Virus record (IMG/VR): IMGVR_UViG_3300023192_002121
Span: 1-30,323 of that record
Direction: 5' to 3' (one strand)
Origin: a virus
Length of the DNA stretch: 30,323 bases
Shown: one piece after another, positions 1 through 6,913 of the stretch
How positions within the stretch are numbered: the stretch's first letter is position 1
Layout of the letters: every line of letters begins with the position of its first letter
Program-made: the position numbers and the translations under genes
The notes under the pieces: model-generated
The model's database searches: none
Told to the model about the DNA's origin: nothing
What the model saw: the letters and a program-made list of their open reading frames with translations, nothing else

Positions 1-516
1 AACAGAACCTGTTTTATCTTCATACATTTTCAATGCTAGCCACTCTTGAAAAGTAGCAATAATAGGTGCAGTAGGTATTATTTTTGATATGTAATCTTGA
101 AATACTTGCTGATTAATCCATTCATCCCAATCAAGGTAAACCCATTTACATTTAATATCGTATTTATATTCGAATTGACGAACATATTCCTCATCAATAG
201 AATCCTCAAGACAATGCATATGCCAAAGTTCAAACGAATCTCTAGGAGCTACCTCAATAAAAGCTTTAGCTACATATTCCGAATCTAGTCCACCACTGTA
301 TTGTATTTTAATAGGTTTTTCATATCTATCACAAATTTGTTCTACTGCTAAACAAGTTTCTTCCCATAAAGAATTAATTTTTCTTTGTGGAGGATCGTAT
401 TCCCAGTACATTGGTTCTGTAATACTTTTTCTAATTTGACTTTTATTAGCATATTCCCAACGAATTCCACCGCGTAATTGTTGATTTTTAAAATTTACAA
501 TATCATGTAATCTCAT
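1..516 (-). CDS. PP-loop ATPase, asparagine-synthase-like, partial (runs off left edge)
   Basis: Reading leftwards from ATG at 516 the frame stays open to base 1, giving 172 residues with the C-terminus missing. Residues 71-80 read IQYSGGLDSE, the SGGxDS pyrophosphate-binding loop of N-type ATP pyrophosphatases (asparagine synthase, QueC, NAD synthetase families). These enzymes activate a carboxylate or carbonyl by adenylation. No glutaminase domain with an N-terminal Cys precedes the loop, so an amide or amine donor other than glutamine, or a separate partner, would be needed. The start overlaps the SET gene stop by 14 bases, so it is the last visible gene of the leftward operon. It is a distant relative of the three PP-loop genes at 7796-11444. 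The substrate cannot be told from the sequence. Confidence 0.8.
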   Translation of the reverse strand, partial: MRLHDIVNFKNQQLRGGIRWEYANKSQIRKSITEPMYWEYDPPQRKINSLWEETCLAVEQICDRYEKPIKIQYSGGLDSEYVAKAFIEVAPRDSFELWHMHCLEDSIDEEYVRQFEYKYDIKCKWVYLDWDEWINQQVFQDYISKIIPTAPIIATFQEWLALKMYEDKTGSV

Positions 517-814
517 ATAATGTATATCCCGCTGTCAATTCTTCACCTGAATAAATACGTTTTATAGTAACTAATTGTTTATACACAATTTGTCCACTAT
601 TTGAATATCCATTGTGTAAAATACAATTAGGAGTGTCTGAATGATTATAAAAACCACCGAGAGGGGTTCTTATATATCCATCAGAAAAATTTTCATATGC
701 TATATGTGATACTCCTAACACGAATTGTTCTTCAAATTCTTTTGTTGCAAACAAGCCTAACCCTTCAATACTACTAATTTGTATTGTCAATCCATCTGGT
801 AAAGGTTTATACAT
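503..814 (-). CDS. Small SET-domain protein
   Basis: A 103-residue protein carrying the hallmarks of a SET lysine methyltransferase core: GLGLFA at residues 18-23, NHSDTPNC at 57-64 (the pseudoknot NHxxxPN motif) and GEELTAGY at 90-97 (the GEELxxxY strand with the catalytic Tyr). It has no pre-SET or post-SET zinc-binding segments, so it is a minimal SET fold. By family knowledge it should use S-adenosylmethionine to methylate a lysine side chain; the target is unknown and could be a host or virion protein. The start ATG lies one base after the stop of the SpeD-like gene, so the two are co-translated. Small SET proteins occur in phages and bacteria, but few are characterised. Confidence 0.8.
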   Translation of the reverse strand: MYKPLPDGLTIQISSIEGLGLFATKEFEEQFVLGVSHIAYENFSDGYIRTPLGGFYNHSDTPNCILHNGYSNSGQIVYKQLVTIKRIYSGEELTAGYTLYEIT

Positions 815-815
815 T

Positions 816-1172
816 TTATGCCTGCCGTTCTATAAATTTAGCTTTTATTGTTTGAGGACTTAACAAATTAGAAACAACTGCCATTGCCTCATCCCGATCA
901 AAATATTTACAACTAAATATATCTAAATATACATCACCTGTTAAATCAGAAAAATGTCCAGTAATATTACTAGTTTCAATTAATTGGACTAAAGAATATC
1001 CTGCAGCCGCTTCATCATGTGCTGCAAAATGTTCTAATATGGGTTCACCATATTTTTTCATACGAATAGCTCTAACTAATTCGTTAGAAAAATTAGTTAA
1101 TTTTTCTTTATTTGTTATAACATCTTTATCACAACTTTTACAATCTAATATTAAGTGGTAACCCCACGCCAT
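816..1172 (-). CDS. SpeD-like pyruvoyl-dependent decarboxylase (AdoMetDC family)
   Basis: This 118-residue protein aligns by eye with class 1B S-adenosylmethionine decarboxylase. GYHLILDC sits at the N-terminus. The segment TSNITGHFSD at 67-76 corresponds to the ESHxxxHTxP self-cleavage site, and LDIFSC at 83-88 to the catalytic Cys strand. By this alignment Ser68 would form the pyruvoyl group, and His73 and Cys88 match the processing His and proton-donor Cys. The residue before the Ser is Thr rather than Glu, and the Trp-Pro of the substrate loop is absent, so substrate specificity may have changed; some SpeD homologues are known to act on ornithine or arginine. It lies between the acyl-adenylating gene and the SET gene, both of which would share its SAM or polyamine setting. 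Confidence 0.75.
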   Translation of the reverse strand: MAWGYHLILDCKSCDKDVITNKEKLTNFSNELVRAIRMKKYGEPILEHFAAHDEAAAGYSLVQLIETSNITGHFSDLTGDVYLDIFSCKYFDRDEAMAVVSNLLSPQTIKAKFIERQA

Positions 1173-1183
1173 AATATGTCTTC

Positions 1184-2103
1184 CTATTCTTGTTTTCTGC
1201 CTATTATTTTAATATAACCATCTTTATCTTTTTCTACTAAATCCCAAGTTGCATACCAACCATCTTTGGTAAATTTATGAGGCTCATCTAACCTAGTCAT
1301 TACCCACTCTTTACGAATTTGTAATTCTCCATTTACTATACGTGTAGAATTAGGAAATAATTCTTTTCCAATAGTTCCTGCCCTTTTTTCTAATGAATCA
1401 GTTAATTCACAACCAAATAATAAAAAACTCTCCGTTCTTGCACAGTGTTGTGAAAATTTGCCATTAATTAAAGTTTTATCAAATCTAATTGCGTCTTCAT
1501 AATTTACATCGAACCCTGCAACATCCCAGCACCTTATAAAGCTAAAATCATACTTTAATCCACTATTAATAATATTAGATATAGTTTCGGGAACTGAATA
1601 TACTACTGAAGGTTTATACTTATGAATAATATCTATTAATTCTTCAATATGTTCTTTATGATGTTTTTTAGTGTCTAATAAAGGGGCTCCTACCAATAAA
1701 CATTGTCTAATAATATTTTGCCAAGCAGGAGTACCTGTAAGACGTAAATTTAATACTAAATCATTAGATGTTAGTCTAGTATGTTGTATTAACTGCCTAG
1801 TATGACACTCTTTTTCTTTTCTAGAAGAATATATTAATTTAGTTTGAGCAGTAGTACCACTACTAAAGGCAATTTGGTGTCCATCTTCTATATAATGAAA
1901 ATGTGCTTTTACTCTTTCAATTATATCATTTGCATGTGTATTTTTATTGCAGAGTACATTTTAACCATCATATCTATAGAACTCTTACCGTGTATAAATT
2001 TAATAACTTTTAAAGTTTCTTCGTAATGATTATATTCAATTACTTTTCTAAAAAAATTTAATTTAGTTAAGAACTCACCTGAATCTAAATTTTTAAAATA
2101 CAT
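1184..2103 (-). CDS. Acyl-adenylating enzyme (PaaK/LuxE-like), split by a -1 frameshift
   Basis: Two overlapping minus-strand frames together give one AMP-binding enzyme. The first starts at ATG 2103, five bases after the glycosylase stop and preceded by AGG, and runs to a stop at 1921. The second is open from 1960 to 1184 but has no ATG, GTG or TTG before 1696. A -1 slip in the A5 run at 1941-1945 joins them into about 306 residues. Visible motifs of the ANL superfamily are FSSGTTAQTK near residues 80-89 (P-loop A3), ARTES (A5-like) and DGWYATWDL...GYIKIIGRKQ at the end (A7/A8). The protein stops at the hinge, so the C-terminal lid domain with its catalytic Lys is absent. It may be a truncated ligase, an acyl transferase partner, a decayed gene or one carrying a sequencing error. 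Confidence 0.7.
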
Positions 2104-2107
2104 CCTA

Positions 2108-2992
2108 TTATTTCTGAACTGTTGGTGACCAATGAGTTGTTCTTCCATCATCTAGGTTTATTTTTTCAACAGGATTCCCATGAGGGTCATGTGTTTGTGA
2201 ATAAACCATTACTCCTATTCTTGATTTCATCATTTCATCTGCTTTTGAAGGAAAAGCAATATAATTTCCCTGAGTATTATGTAAATCAGAATAATTTCTT
2301 ATAGTTGCTCCGCCTGTTTCAAAGCTATTTTTTAAAACGGTTCTAACCGCTGTATACAATCGTAACAAGTCTTCTTCGCTACAGTTCCCCACTTTGCGAT
2401 GCGGAGCCAAAGCAGCGAGAAAAAGACTTTCAGATTTGTAAATATTACCCACACCTGATACATTTTTCTGCTCCATTAAAAATTTTACTAAAGAATTATT
2501 TTTTCGTTTTTCACATATTGCAAGCCAAGTTTCTTCGTCACACGGCTTGTTTAACATATCGGGTCCAATACTTGCAAGTTTTTTATCTAACTCTTGTTTA
2601 GGATTTTTTGTAATAAATTTTAGTGTTCCAAAGTTTCTCATATCAGAATAATAAAGACTTTTACTTTCTGTTGGATCATTTTGACCATTATCTCTAACAT
2701 CAAATCTGACTCTAGCGTATTTATTATCTTCAGTCTTATAAGTTCCGGTCATACCTAAAGTACTGAATATAACTCCATCCATACACAACCAATATATAAA
2801 CTTACCTTTATTACAAACTGCATGAACATAAAGACCATTATTCTTTTCTATAACTTCTTCAAACGCAGAAAAACCGTCAGGTTCTTTTTTAGTATATCTT
2901 CCTGTTAATAACTCGATATTAGTTATGCTCCAACCACTAACCTCTTGATTAAGTTGGTTAGTAACAATCGTACATTCTGGTCCTTCTGGCAT
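2108..2992 (-). CDS. mutM-like: Fpg/Nei-family DNA glycosylase with a zincless finger
   Basis: A 294-residue base-excision repair protein. It starts MPEGPE, supplying the catalytic N-terminal Pro and the Glu of the Fpg/Nei family. The helix-two-turn-helix region is visible as KNVSGVGNIYKSESLF near residues 177-192. The C-terminal antiparallel finger keeps its shape and the essential Arg (DDGRTTHWSPTVQK), but the four zinc-binding cysteines are gone: VYSQTHDPHGNP replaces the usual CxxC half and THWSP the second. It therefore resembles the zincless-finger branch (NEIL1, plant Fpg, mimivirus Nei). It would remove oxidised bases from phage DNA and nick the abasic site. Its ATG shares a base with the rubredoxin stop (TAATG), so translation is coupled. 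Confidence 0.85.
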   Translation of the reverse strand: MPEGPECTIVTNQLNQEVSGWSITNIELLTGRYTKKEPDGFSAFEEVIEKNNGLYVHAVCNKGKFIYWLCMDGVIFSTLGMTGTYKTEDNKYARVRFDVRDNGQNDPTESKSLYYSDMRNFGTLKFITKNPKQELDKKLASIGPDMLNKPCDEETWLAICEKRKNNSLVKFLMEQKNVSGVGNIYKSESLFLAALAPHRKVGNCSEEDLLRLYTAVRTVLKNSFETGGATIRNYSDLHNTQGNYIAFPSKADEMMKSRIGVMVYSQTHDPHGNPVEKINLDDGRTTHWSPTVQK

Positions 2993-3162
2993 TATTCTTC
3001 CAATTCTACGAACATATCTTTAGTAGCACCACAGTCAGGACAATACCAGTCGTCAGCAATATCTTCAAACCTAGTACCAGGTGCCAAACCTTCTTCTTTA
3101 TCACCAAATTCCTCATCATAAATAAAATCGCATGTCATACATTGCCATTTTTTAAATTTCAC
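2992..3162 (-). CDS. Rubredoxin
   Basis: A short 56-residue frame with GTG start at 3162 (GTGA overlap with the upstream stop) and stop at 2992. Cys8 and Cys11 (QCMTC) and Cys41 and Cys44 (YCPDCG) form the two CxxC knuckles that ligate one iron. Residues 20-31 (GDKEEGLAPGTR) and 36-40 (DDWYC) match the rubredoxin core, including GxxPGTxFxDxPxDWxCPxCG. It is a small electron carrier, here lying between an unknown gene and the glycosylase and close to two 2OG-Fe(II) oxygenases. Which reductase or acceptor it serves is not visible. An ATG at 3138 would lose the first CxxC, so the GTG start is required. Confidence 0.92.
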   Translation of the reverse strand: MKFKKWQCMTCDFIYDEEFGDKEEGLAPGTRFEDIADDWYCPDCGATKDMFVELEE

Positions 3163-3389
3163 GGTGTTACCTCTGTTATAAATAGACGAACACCTTTTTG
3201 TGCAGAATCTAACAAATGTAATCCTTGTCTAGAAAATTTTCCATCTTTTTCTACTTCTTTTAAATCCCGTGTAATAGATTGGAATAATTTTCCTAATCTT
3301 TCTTCGGGCATTTTATTAACTATTTCTTTAATTAATTTTCCTAGCTGCTCACGTTCATGTTTTGCAGCCCATTCCATACCTCCGCTCAT
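3159..3389 (-). CDS. Hypothetical charged helical protein
   Basis: A 76-residue protein rich in Lys, Glu and Arg, predicted mostly helical (for example EWAAKHEREQLGKLIKEI near the N-terminus), with no membrane segment and no cysteines. I do not recognise the family. It is kept because it fits the operon: it starts 12 bases after the stop of the upstream oxygenase gene, preceded by GGAAAAATTA, and its stop overlaps the rubredoxin GTG in a GTGA junction. A longer frame on the opposite strand covers the same bases but has no ribosome binding site or recognisable content. Confidence 0.6.
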   Translation of the reverse strand: MSGGMEWAAKHEREQLGKLIKEIVNKMPEERLGKLFQSITRDLKEVEKDGKFSRQGLHLLDSAQKGVRLFITEVTP

Positions 3390-3401
3390 TAATTTTTCCT
3401 T

Positions 3402-3995
3402 TCATTCAGCGTATTCAAGTACATCAGTAAGCCAAATCGCAATCGTATACCGTATTCCTGATAAAACTTTTCGTACTCCATGAGTATACTCTATTCCACT
3501 AGGAAATGCCAACATTAAACCTTGTTGAGGTGATATGTCATCACCAAAATTTTTAAAATAAAATTCACCACCTTCAACTCCACCTGTTAGGTAAAATACA
3601 GCTGAATATTTTCTATACCAAGTAGGATGCGTTTCGTTTTTAGTCTCATCCGGTGTATCAGGTTGCCAACAATTATCAGCATGAAGAGACATTGAATCTC
3701 CTGGCCCCCAAATTGTTAATTCAGTATTATCAGGAACACACCATTTTCCCCAATGCTGCATAATTTGTTTTTGGGCGTAAAAACGAGCATAATTAAGACC
3801 ACGTTCAAAATTTGCCCACGGTTGAGGCATTGATCTATGTAATTTTTTATAACTGAGAGTTCTATTCTTGAATGCAGGAATTGCTTGTTGATTATCGTTT
3901 AAAAAAATTTTTGGATTTTTATATGCAGTAGAAGTTAAATAATCACAAGTCTCATCTGGAAGTGCATTTTCAATTCTTAAAAAATCAGGATTCAT
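3402..3995 (-). CDS. 2OG-Fe(II) oxygenase, prolyl-4-hydroxylase-like
   Basis: A 197-residue protein with a complete facial triad in the double-stranded beta-helix fold: His105 and Asp107 (SLHAD), His172 (YTHGV) and the 2-oxoglutarate-binding Arg182 (GIRYTI). The stretch SAVFYLTGGVEGGEFYF at 131-147 is the strand pair typical of the P4Hc family, followed by PQQGLMLAFPSG. It should hydroxylate a protein, peptide or small-molecule substrate using O2 and 2-oxoglutarate. It overlaps the end of the upstream oxygenase gene by 11 bases, so two related but clearly different oxygenases are made together. The substrate is unknown; phage P4H-like proteins are usually annotated only at family level. Confidence 0.85.
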   Translation of the reverse strand: MNPDFLRIENALPDETCDYLTSTAYKNPKIFLNDNQQAIPAFKNRTLSYKKLHRSMPQPWANFERGLNYARFYAQKQIMQHWGKWCVPDNTELTIWGPGDSMSLHADNCWQPDTPDETKNETHPTWYRKYSAVFYLTGGVEGGEFYFKNFGDDISPQQGLMLAFPSGIEYTHGVRKVLSGIRYTIAIWLTDVLEYAE

Positions 3996-4539
3996 TAAAA
4001 TACCATTTATAACCTTTCTCTAAATCTTTTTTGGTTAAATTTTTATAATTCGGTTGATCCAAAAAAGATGTAATAGTCCATCTTCTATTTGTAACAGGAG
4101 GTTTTATTCTATGTACCATATAACAAGGAAATTGAATAATTTTTCCAGGAGTAGGGTACACTACAGCCAATATTTTAAATGGTATAGGAGCACTAAATTC
4201 TGTTTCCCAAACTCTACTTGCTTTAGGATTCCAATTTCCTATTTCTAAAGGTGTTCCCTCTGTTAAATAAATAACTTGAGTCCAATATCTTGTAGGTCTA
4301 GGGCAAGTTAACTTACCATCAGAAAAATCCATATTATCAAAATGCCAGTCATATAAATCACCTGGAGTTAATAATACACATACTCCTCCACTTACTACAT
4401 CATTTGCTACCCACTGATTACCATATCGTTTAACGCTTTTTTCTGCTTTTTCTACAATTTTTTTAGAAGAATTTTTTATAGTCGAACTAAAAGAAATACT
4501 TATAAAGGGCTTGATTTTAAGGTCAATGAAATCTTCCAT
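3985..4539 (-). CDS. 2OG-Fe(II) oxygenase
   Basis: A 184-residue protein with His66 and Asp68 (YDWHFDN), a distal His143 (YMVHRI) and Arg152 or Arg153 (NRRWTI), the arrangement of a 2-oxoglutarate- and iron-dependent dioxygenase. The segment VIYLTEGTPLEIGNW follows the usual strand pattern between HxD and the distal His. It shares only the family fold with the oxygenase just downstream and is not a recent duplicate. The ATG at 4539 makes it overlap the SGNH gene by 40 bases, a long overlap. An internal start is possible, but none has a better ribosome binding site by eye. Confidence 0.8.
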   Translation of the reverse strand: MEDFIDLKIKPFISISFSSTIKNSSKKIVEKAEKSVKRYGNQWVANDVVSGGVCVLLTPGDLYDWHFDNMDFSDGKLTCPRPTRYWTQVIYLTEGTPLEIGNWNPKASRVWETEFSAPIPFKILAVVYPTPGKIIQFPCYMVHRIKPPVTNRRWTITSFLDQPNYKNLTKKDLEKGYKWYFNES

Positions 4540-5105
4540 CTATTTTCTATTTCCTCTTTTAATTTTGCTGCAAATATTTTATGTGCTAATTGATTCATAT
4601 GACCTGAACCATCAGGATATTTTTTTCTATAGTCTCCTAAATAATCCCACATAATATTAGGATATTCATTTAACTCTGGACTTTCTAAAACATTGGGTCT
4701 ATATAATGGTATTAATAGTATATTTTCTATTGATATTTTAGAAAGTACTGCTAACACAGATAAAACTCCGAGTCTATAATGCCATTTTATTGTGGTCATT
4801 TTTTTAAACCATAAGTTTTTAGTTAAATCTGCCCACGTATCTGTATCTTTCCATTTATAAGGAATAATAAAATCTTTATCAGCTTTTGGATCGGCTCGAT
4901 GATGGTGTCCAATAATCCAAACTATATATTCATAATTTACTCCTGGCTCTTTTAAAATCATTTCTGCCTGATAATCTAAAGTTGCACCAAAATCTTCAAT
5001 TTTATTTTCTAATTTTAATAATAAAGGAAATGGGAGAGGCACTGTTAAAGAGGGAATAGTGTAACTATTCCCAATAAGTAAAATTTTGTTTGACTCTTGC
5101 TCCAA
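4500..5105 (-). CDS. SGNH/GDSL-type hydrolase-like protein
   Basis: A 201-residue protein opening with KILLIGNSYT, a form of the block I GDS motif with Asn in place of Asp. A C-terminal DGSGHMNQLAHKIFA supplies the block V DxxH pair. SGNH proteins are esterases, deacylases or acyltransferases acting on sugars and lipids. The shift from GDS to GNS keeps the nucleophile Ser. It is the first gene of the leftward operon and is head to head with another SGNH gene starting at 5124, leaving only 18 bases between them. The best start in frame is TTG at 5105; no ATG precedes the motif, so the start is uncertain. Confidence 0.6.
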   Translation of the reverse strand: MEQESNKILLIGNSYTIPSLTVPLPFPLLLKLENKIEDFGATLDYQAEMILKEPGVNYEYIVWIIGHHHRADPKADKDFIIPYKWKDTDTWADLTKNLWFKKMTTIKWHYRLGVLSVLAVLSKISIENILLIPLYRPNVLESPELNEYPNIMWDYLGDYRKKYPDGSGHMNQLAHKIFAAKLKEEIENRWKISLTLKSSPL

Positions 5106-5118
5106 TTTTTGTTACCAT
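5090..5118 (+). promoter_or_regulatory. Possible sigma70-type promoter for the rightward SGNH gene
   Basis: TTGACT at 5090-5095, a 17-base spacer and TACCAT at 5113-5118 lie just before the ATG at 5124. Transcription would begin at about the start codon, so the message would be nearly leaderless. The -10 match is weak, so this is tentative. Confidence 0.3.
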
Positions 5119-5123
5119 TTCTT

Positions 5124-5789
5124 ATGAAAATTATTTCTTGTGGTGATAGCTACACTTTAGGAGAAGGATTAAATTCTCTTGAAGAAACTTACGGATATCT
5201 CGTTGCTAAAAAGTTTAACACAGAATACACAACGCTAGCGCAATCTGGTGCTAGTGAATATCTTATATTATCGCAAATTGAAGAAGCTGTCAAGCTAAAT
5301 CCTAATTTAATTCTTGTTGGTCATACAAGTGAATATCGATGGCAAGTACGAAGTAAAAGAACTAATAATTGGCAAGGCTTTTTAGTTGCTAATTTTATTA
5401 AACAAAATAAAAAGTTTTTTAGACAATGGGTTTTTAGTGAACAAATTTTAGATAATAAAAGAAATAGTCCTGAACATAAAGCAGCATGGCACGCTGCTGG
5501 ACTATTATATTATTCTGAAGATAGTGTAGTAAATAATTTATGGAAAGCCGCAGTTGCTTTGCAACTTAATATTTTAAAAAAATACAATATTAATTCTATA
5601 CACATAGCATGTTTTGGTCATTTACATAAAGATTTAAAAGAATTAACAGAAAATTGTATATATGCACCTTTAGATGACATGAAACATATACAAAAAGCAA
5701 ACGACGGAAGCCATGCAGGCCCCGTCGTTCATCAAAAAGTATCTGAAAAAATTATTAAATTTATCGAGAACAGATCTCAATTAATTTAG
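5124..5789 (+). CDS. SGNH/GDSL-type hydrolase-like protein
   Basis: The ATG at 5124 is chosen because the protein then opens MKIISCGDSYTLGEG, placing the GDS block I motif near the N-terminus as usual; an upstream TTG adds only hydrophobic residues. The 221-residue product has LVGHTSEYRW (block III-like) and a C-terminal DGSHAGPVVHQKV that could supply the Asp and His of the catalytic triad. It is a second SGNH-type protein, head to head with the one at 4500-5105 and different in sequence. A role in adding or removing acyl groups on a glycan is plausible from family knowledge. It ends 29 bases inside the convergent DsbA-like gene. Confidence 0.65.
   Translation: MKIISCGDSYTLGEGLNSLEETYGYLVAKKFNTEYTTLAQSGASEYLILSQIEEAVKLNPNLILVGHTSEYRWQVRSKRTNNWQGFLVANFIKQNKKFFRQWVFSEQILDNKRNSPEHKAAWHAAGLLYYSEDSVVNNLWKAAVALQLNILKKYNINSIHIACFGHLHKDLKELTENCIYAPLDDMKHIQKANDGSHAGPVVHQKVSEKIIKFIENRSQLI
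5700..5729. other. Intragenic hairpin near a convergent gene junction
   Basis: AACGACGG at 5700-5707 pairs perfectly with CCGTCGTT at 5722-5729. Inside the loop GCC (5710-5712) pairs with GGC (5718-5720). It is unusually GC-rich for this region and lies shortly before two genes meet tail to tail at 5761-5789. It could slow or end transcription from either side, but there is no T-run after it. Confidence 0.4.
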
Positions 5790-6024
5790 AAATTGTATCA
5801 TACTCTTCTTCAATATCTTCTTGCTTATTTTTAAACATAGTTGTTGCCACTTTTCTACCTAAGGTGGGAGATATTCCGTAACTATCTTTTAAAGTTTTTA
5901 ATGATGCTGAAATTTGCTCTCTTGCATTTTCAATAATTACTAGTTGATCAATAATAAAATTGATACTTGTTTTAATTTCTGTACTAACTGTATCAAAGTT
6001 AGTAAGTTTTACATTTTCTTCCAA
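5761..6024 (-). CDS. dsbA-like: DsbA-like dsDNA-binding protein (T4 late-transcription type)
   Basis: An 87-residue protein. Its C-terminal half (LKTLKDSYGISPTLGRKV followed by FKNKQEDIEEEYDTISKLIE) resembles T4 DsbA in length and pattern: a helix with KD, a G-x-S/D turn, a hydrophobic helix, then DxxExE and a closing helix. DsbA binds double-stranded DNA near late promoters and assists late transcription. It is the last gene of a five-gene leftward cassette and starts one base after the upstream stop. The match is from memory of the family pattern and not from an alignment, so confidence is moderate. Confidence 0.5.
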   Translation of the reverse strand: MEENVKLTNFDTVSTEIKTSINFIIDQLVIIENAREQISASLKTLKDSYGISPTLGRKVATTMFKNKQEDIEEEYDTISKLIEICSR

Positions 6025-6025
6025 T

Positions 6026-6454
6026 TCATTCTCCTGATTTAATTACTTTAAATTCCGACCGTATAACTTCTGGAATTTTTCTAATTATTCTTTTCTTTTC
6101 TAACTCTTCCATAACCGTTTTTAAAACTTCAAAAGCTAAATCCGTATCATCATCGCTTTCCGTATCAAGTAATTCTTCAGGTTGGCGTTCAATTAAACCG
6201 CACTCTTCAGCAACATAGTGATTAGCATATAACATATTTGCTGCCCCTATTCGTCTGGAACCTTTGGCTGGTCCTTTATCTCTAGGTTCAACTAGTTCCC
6301 ATAATCCACCTTCAAAAGACACGCCTTCCCATTCATTAAATATATCTAAAGGAGTATCGCGTAATATATATGTAATACCGTCTTTTAGATTTTCTAGTTT
6401 TTTTGCACTAGTTATTGTTATATTAGTCAAAAAGTTTTTCCATCCTTCAAGCAC
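6026..6454 (-). CDS. Hypothetical protein
   Basis: A 142-residue soluble protein with no recognised motif. The middle has a basic turn (RDKGPAKGSRRIGAANML at about 58-75), then an acidic stretch (DTESDDDTD) and two charged helices at the C-terminus. The gene lies one base upstream of the DsbA-like gene and 14 bases downstream of another unknown, so it belongs to the leftward cassette. In T4 the gene before dsbA is gene 33, but I see no residue-level resemblance to gp33, which is also shorter. Confidence 0.65.
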   Translation of the reverse strand: MLEGWKNFLTNITITSAKKLENLKDGITYILRDTPLDIFNEWEGVSFEGGLWELVEPRDKGPAKGSRRIGAANMLYANHYVAEECGLIERQPEELLDTESDDDTDLAFEVLKTVMEELEKKRIIRKIPEVIRSEFKVIKSGE

Positions 6455-6468
6455 AGCTTCGCCCTCTC

Positions 6469-6819
6469 TTAATTTTTTACCCAGTCCTGCAATCTTTGGT
6501 TATTGCAAAACCAAGCATAAGATATAGATAGATCTCTCATGTTTATTTTAGGATATGAAGACATAACGTGTAAGAACTCCGTTCTTAACAATTCCCACGG
6601 ATTACGTGAGTAATCGCTATGACACTCCGTGTCATCTTCAAAAAACTTTAAATAAGGATGAGAATATAAATATAAAGATGGATTAACATCTTTAATATAT
6701 TTTTCAATATTTATAAGAAGTTCAATTTTTTCAAACTCGTCTTCTTTATAAATAAGAATCTTATACAAATTCTTTGTAAAGTTTTTATATTTGTTTAATT
6801 TATGAAATCTCAATTTCAT
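6469..6819 (-). CDS. Hypothetical protein
   Basis: A 116-residue protein, basic and lysine-rich at the N-terminus (MKLRFHKLNKYKNFTKNLYK), with aromatic residues throughout and SYAWFCNNQRLQDWVKN at the end. I recognise no family and see no membrane segment. It sits in the middle of the leftward cassette. Its ATG overlaps an upstream TGA of a different, unassigned frame (ATGA at 6816-6819). Confidence 0.6.
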   Translation of the reverse strand: MKLRFHKLNKYKNFTKNLYKILIYKEDEFEKIELLINIEKYIKDVNPSLYLYSHPYLKFFEDDTECHSDYSRNPWELLRTEFLHVMSSYPKINMRDLSISYAWFCNNQRLQDWVKN

Positions 6820-6913
6820 TTTTTTAATTTTTTCTTATAACATAATTTAGCATAAATTTCTCTAGCTGTCAAATTTAAATTACAGTAATTTACGACGAAA
6901 CCTCCAAAGCAAT

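Noticed and set aside
3142-3483. A 113-codon plus-strand frame opposite the rubredoxin and small-helical genes.
   Set aside because: The minus strand holds a clear rubredoxin with both CxxC motifs and stop/start overlaps. The plus-strand frame is a shadow.
6026-6454. T4 gene 33 (late sigma co-activator) by position before the DsbA-like gene.
   Set aside because: Length and sequence do not resemble gp33; position alone is not enough.
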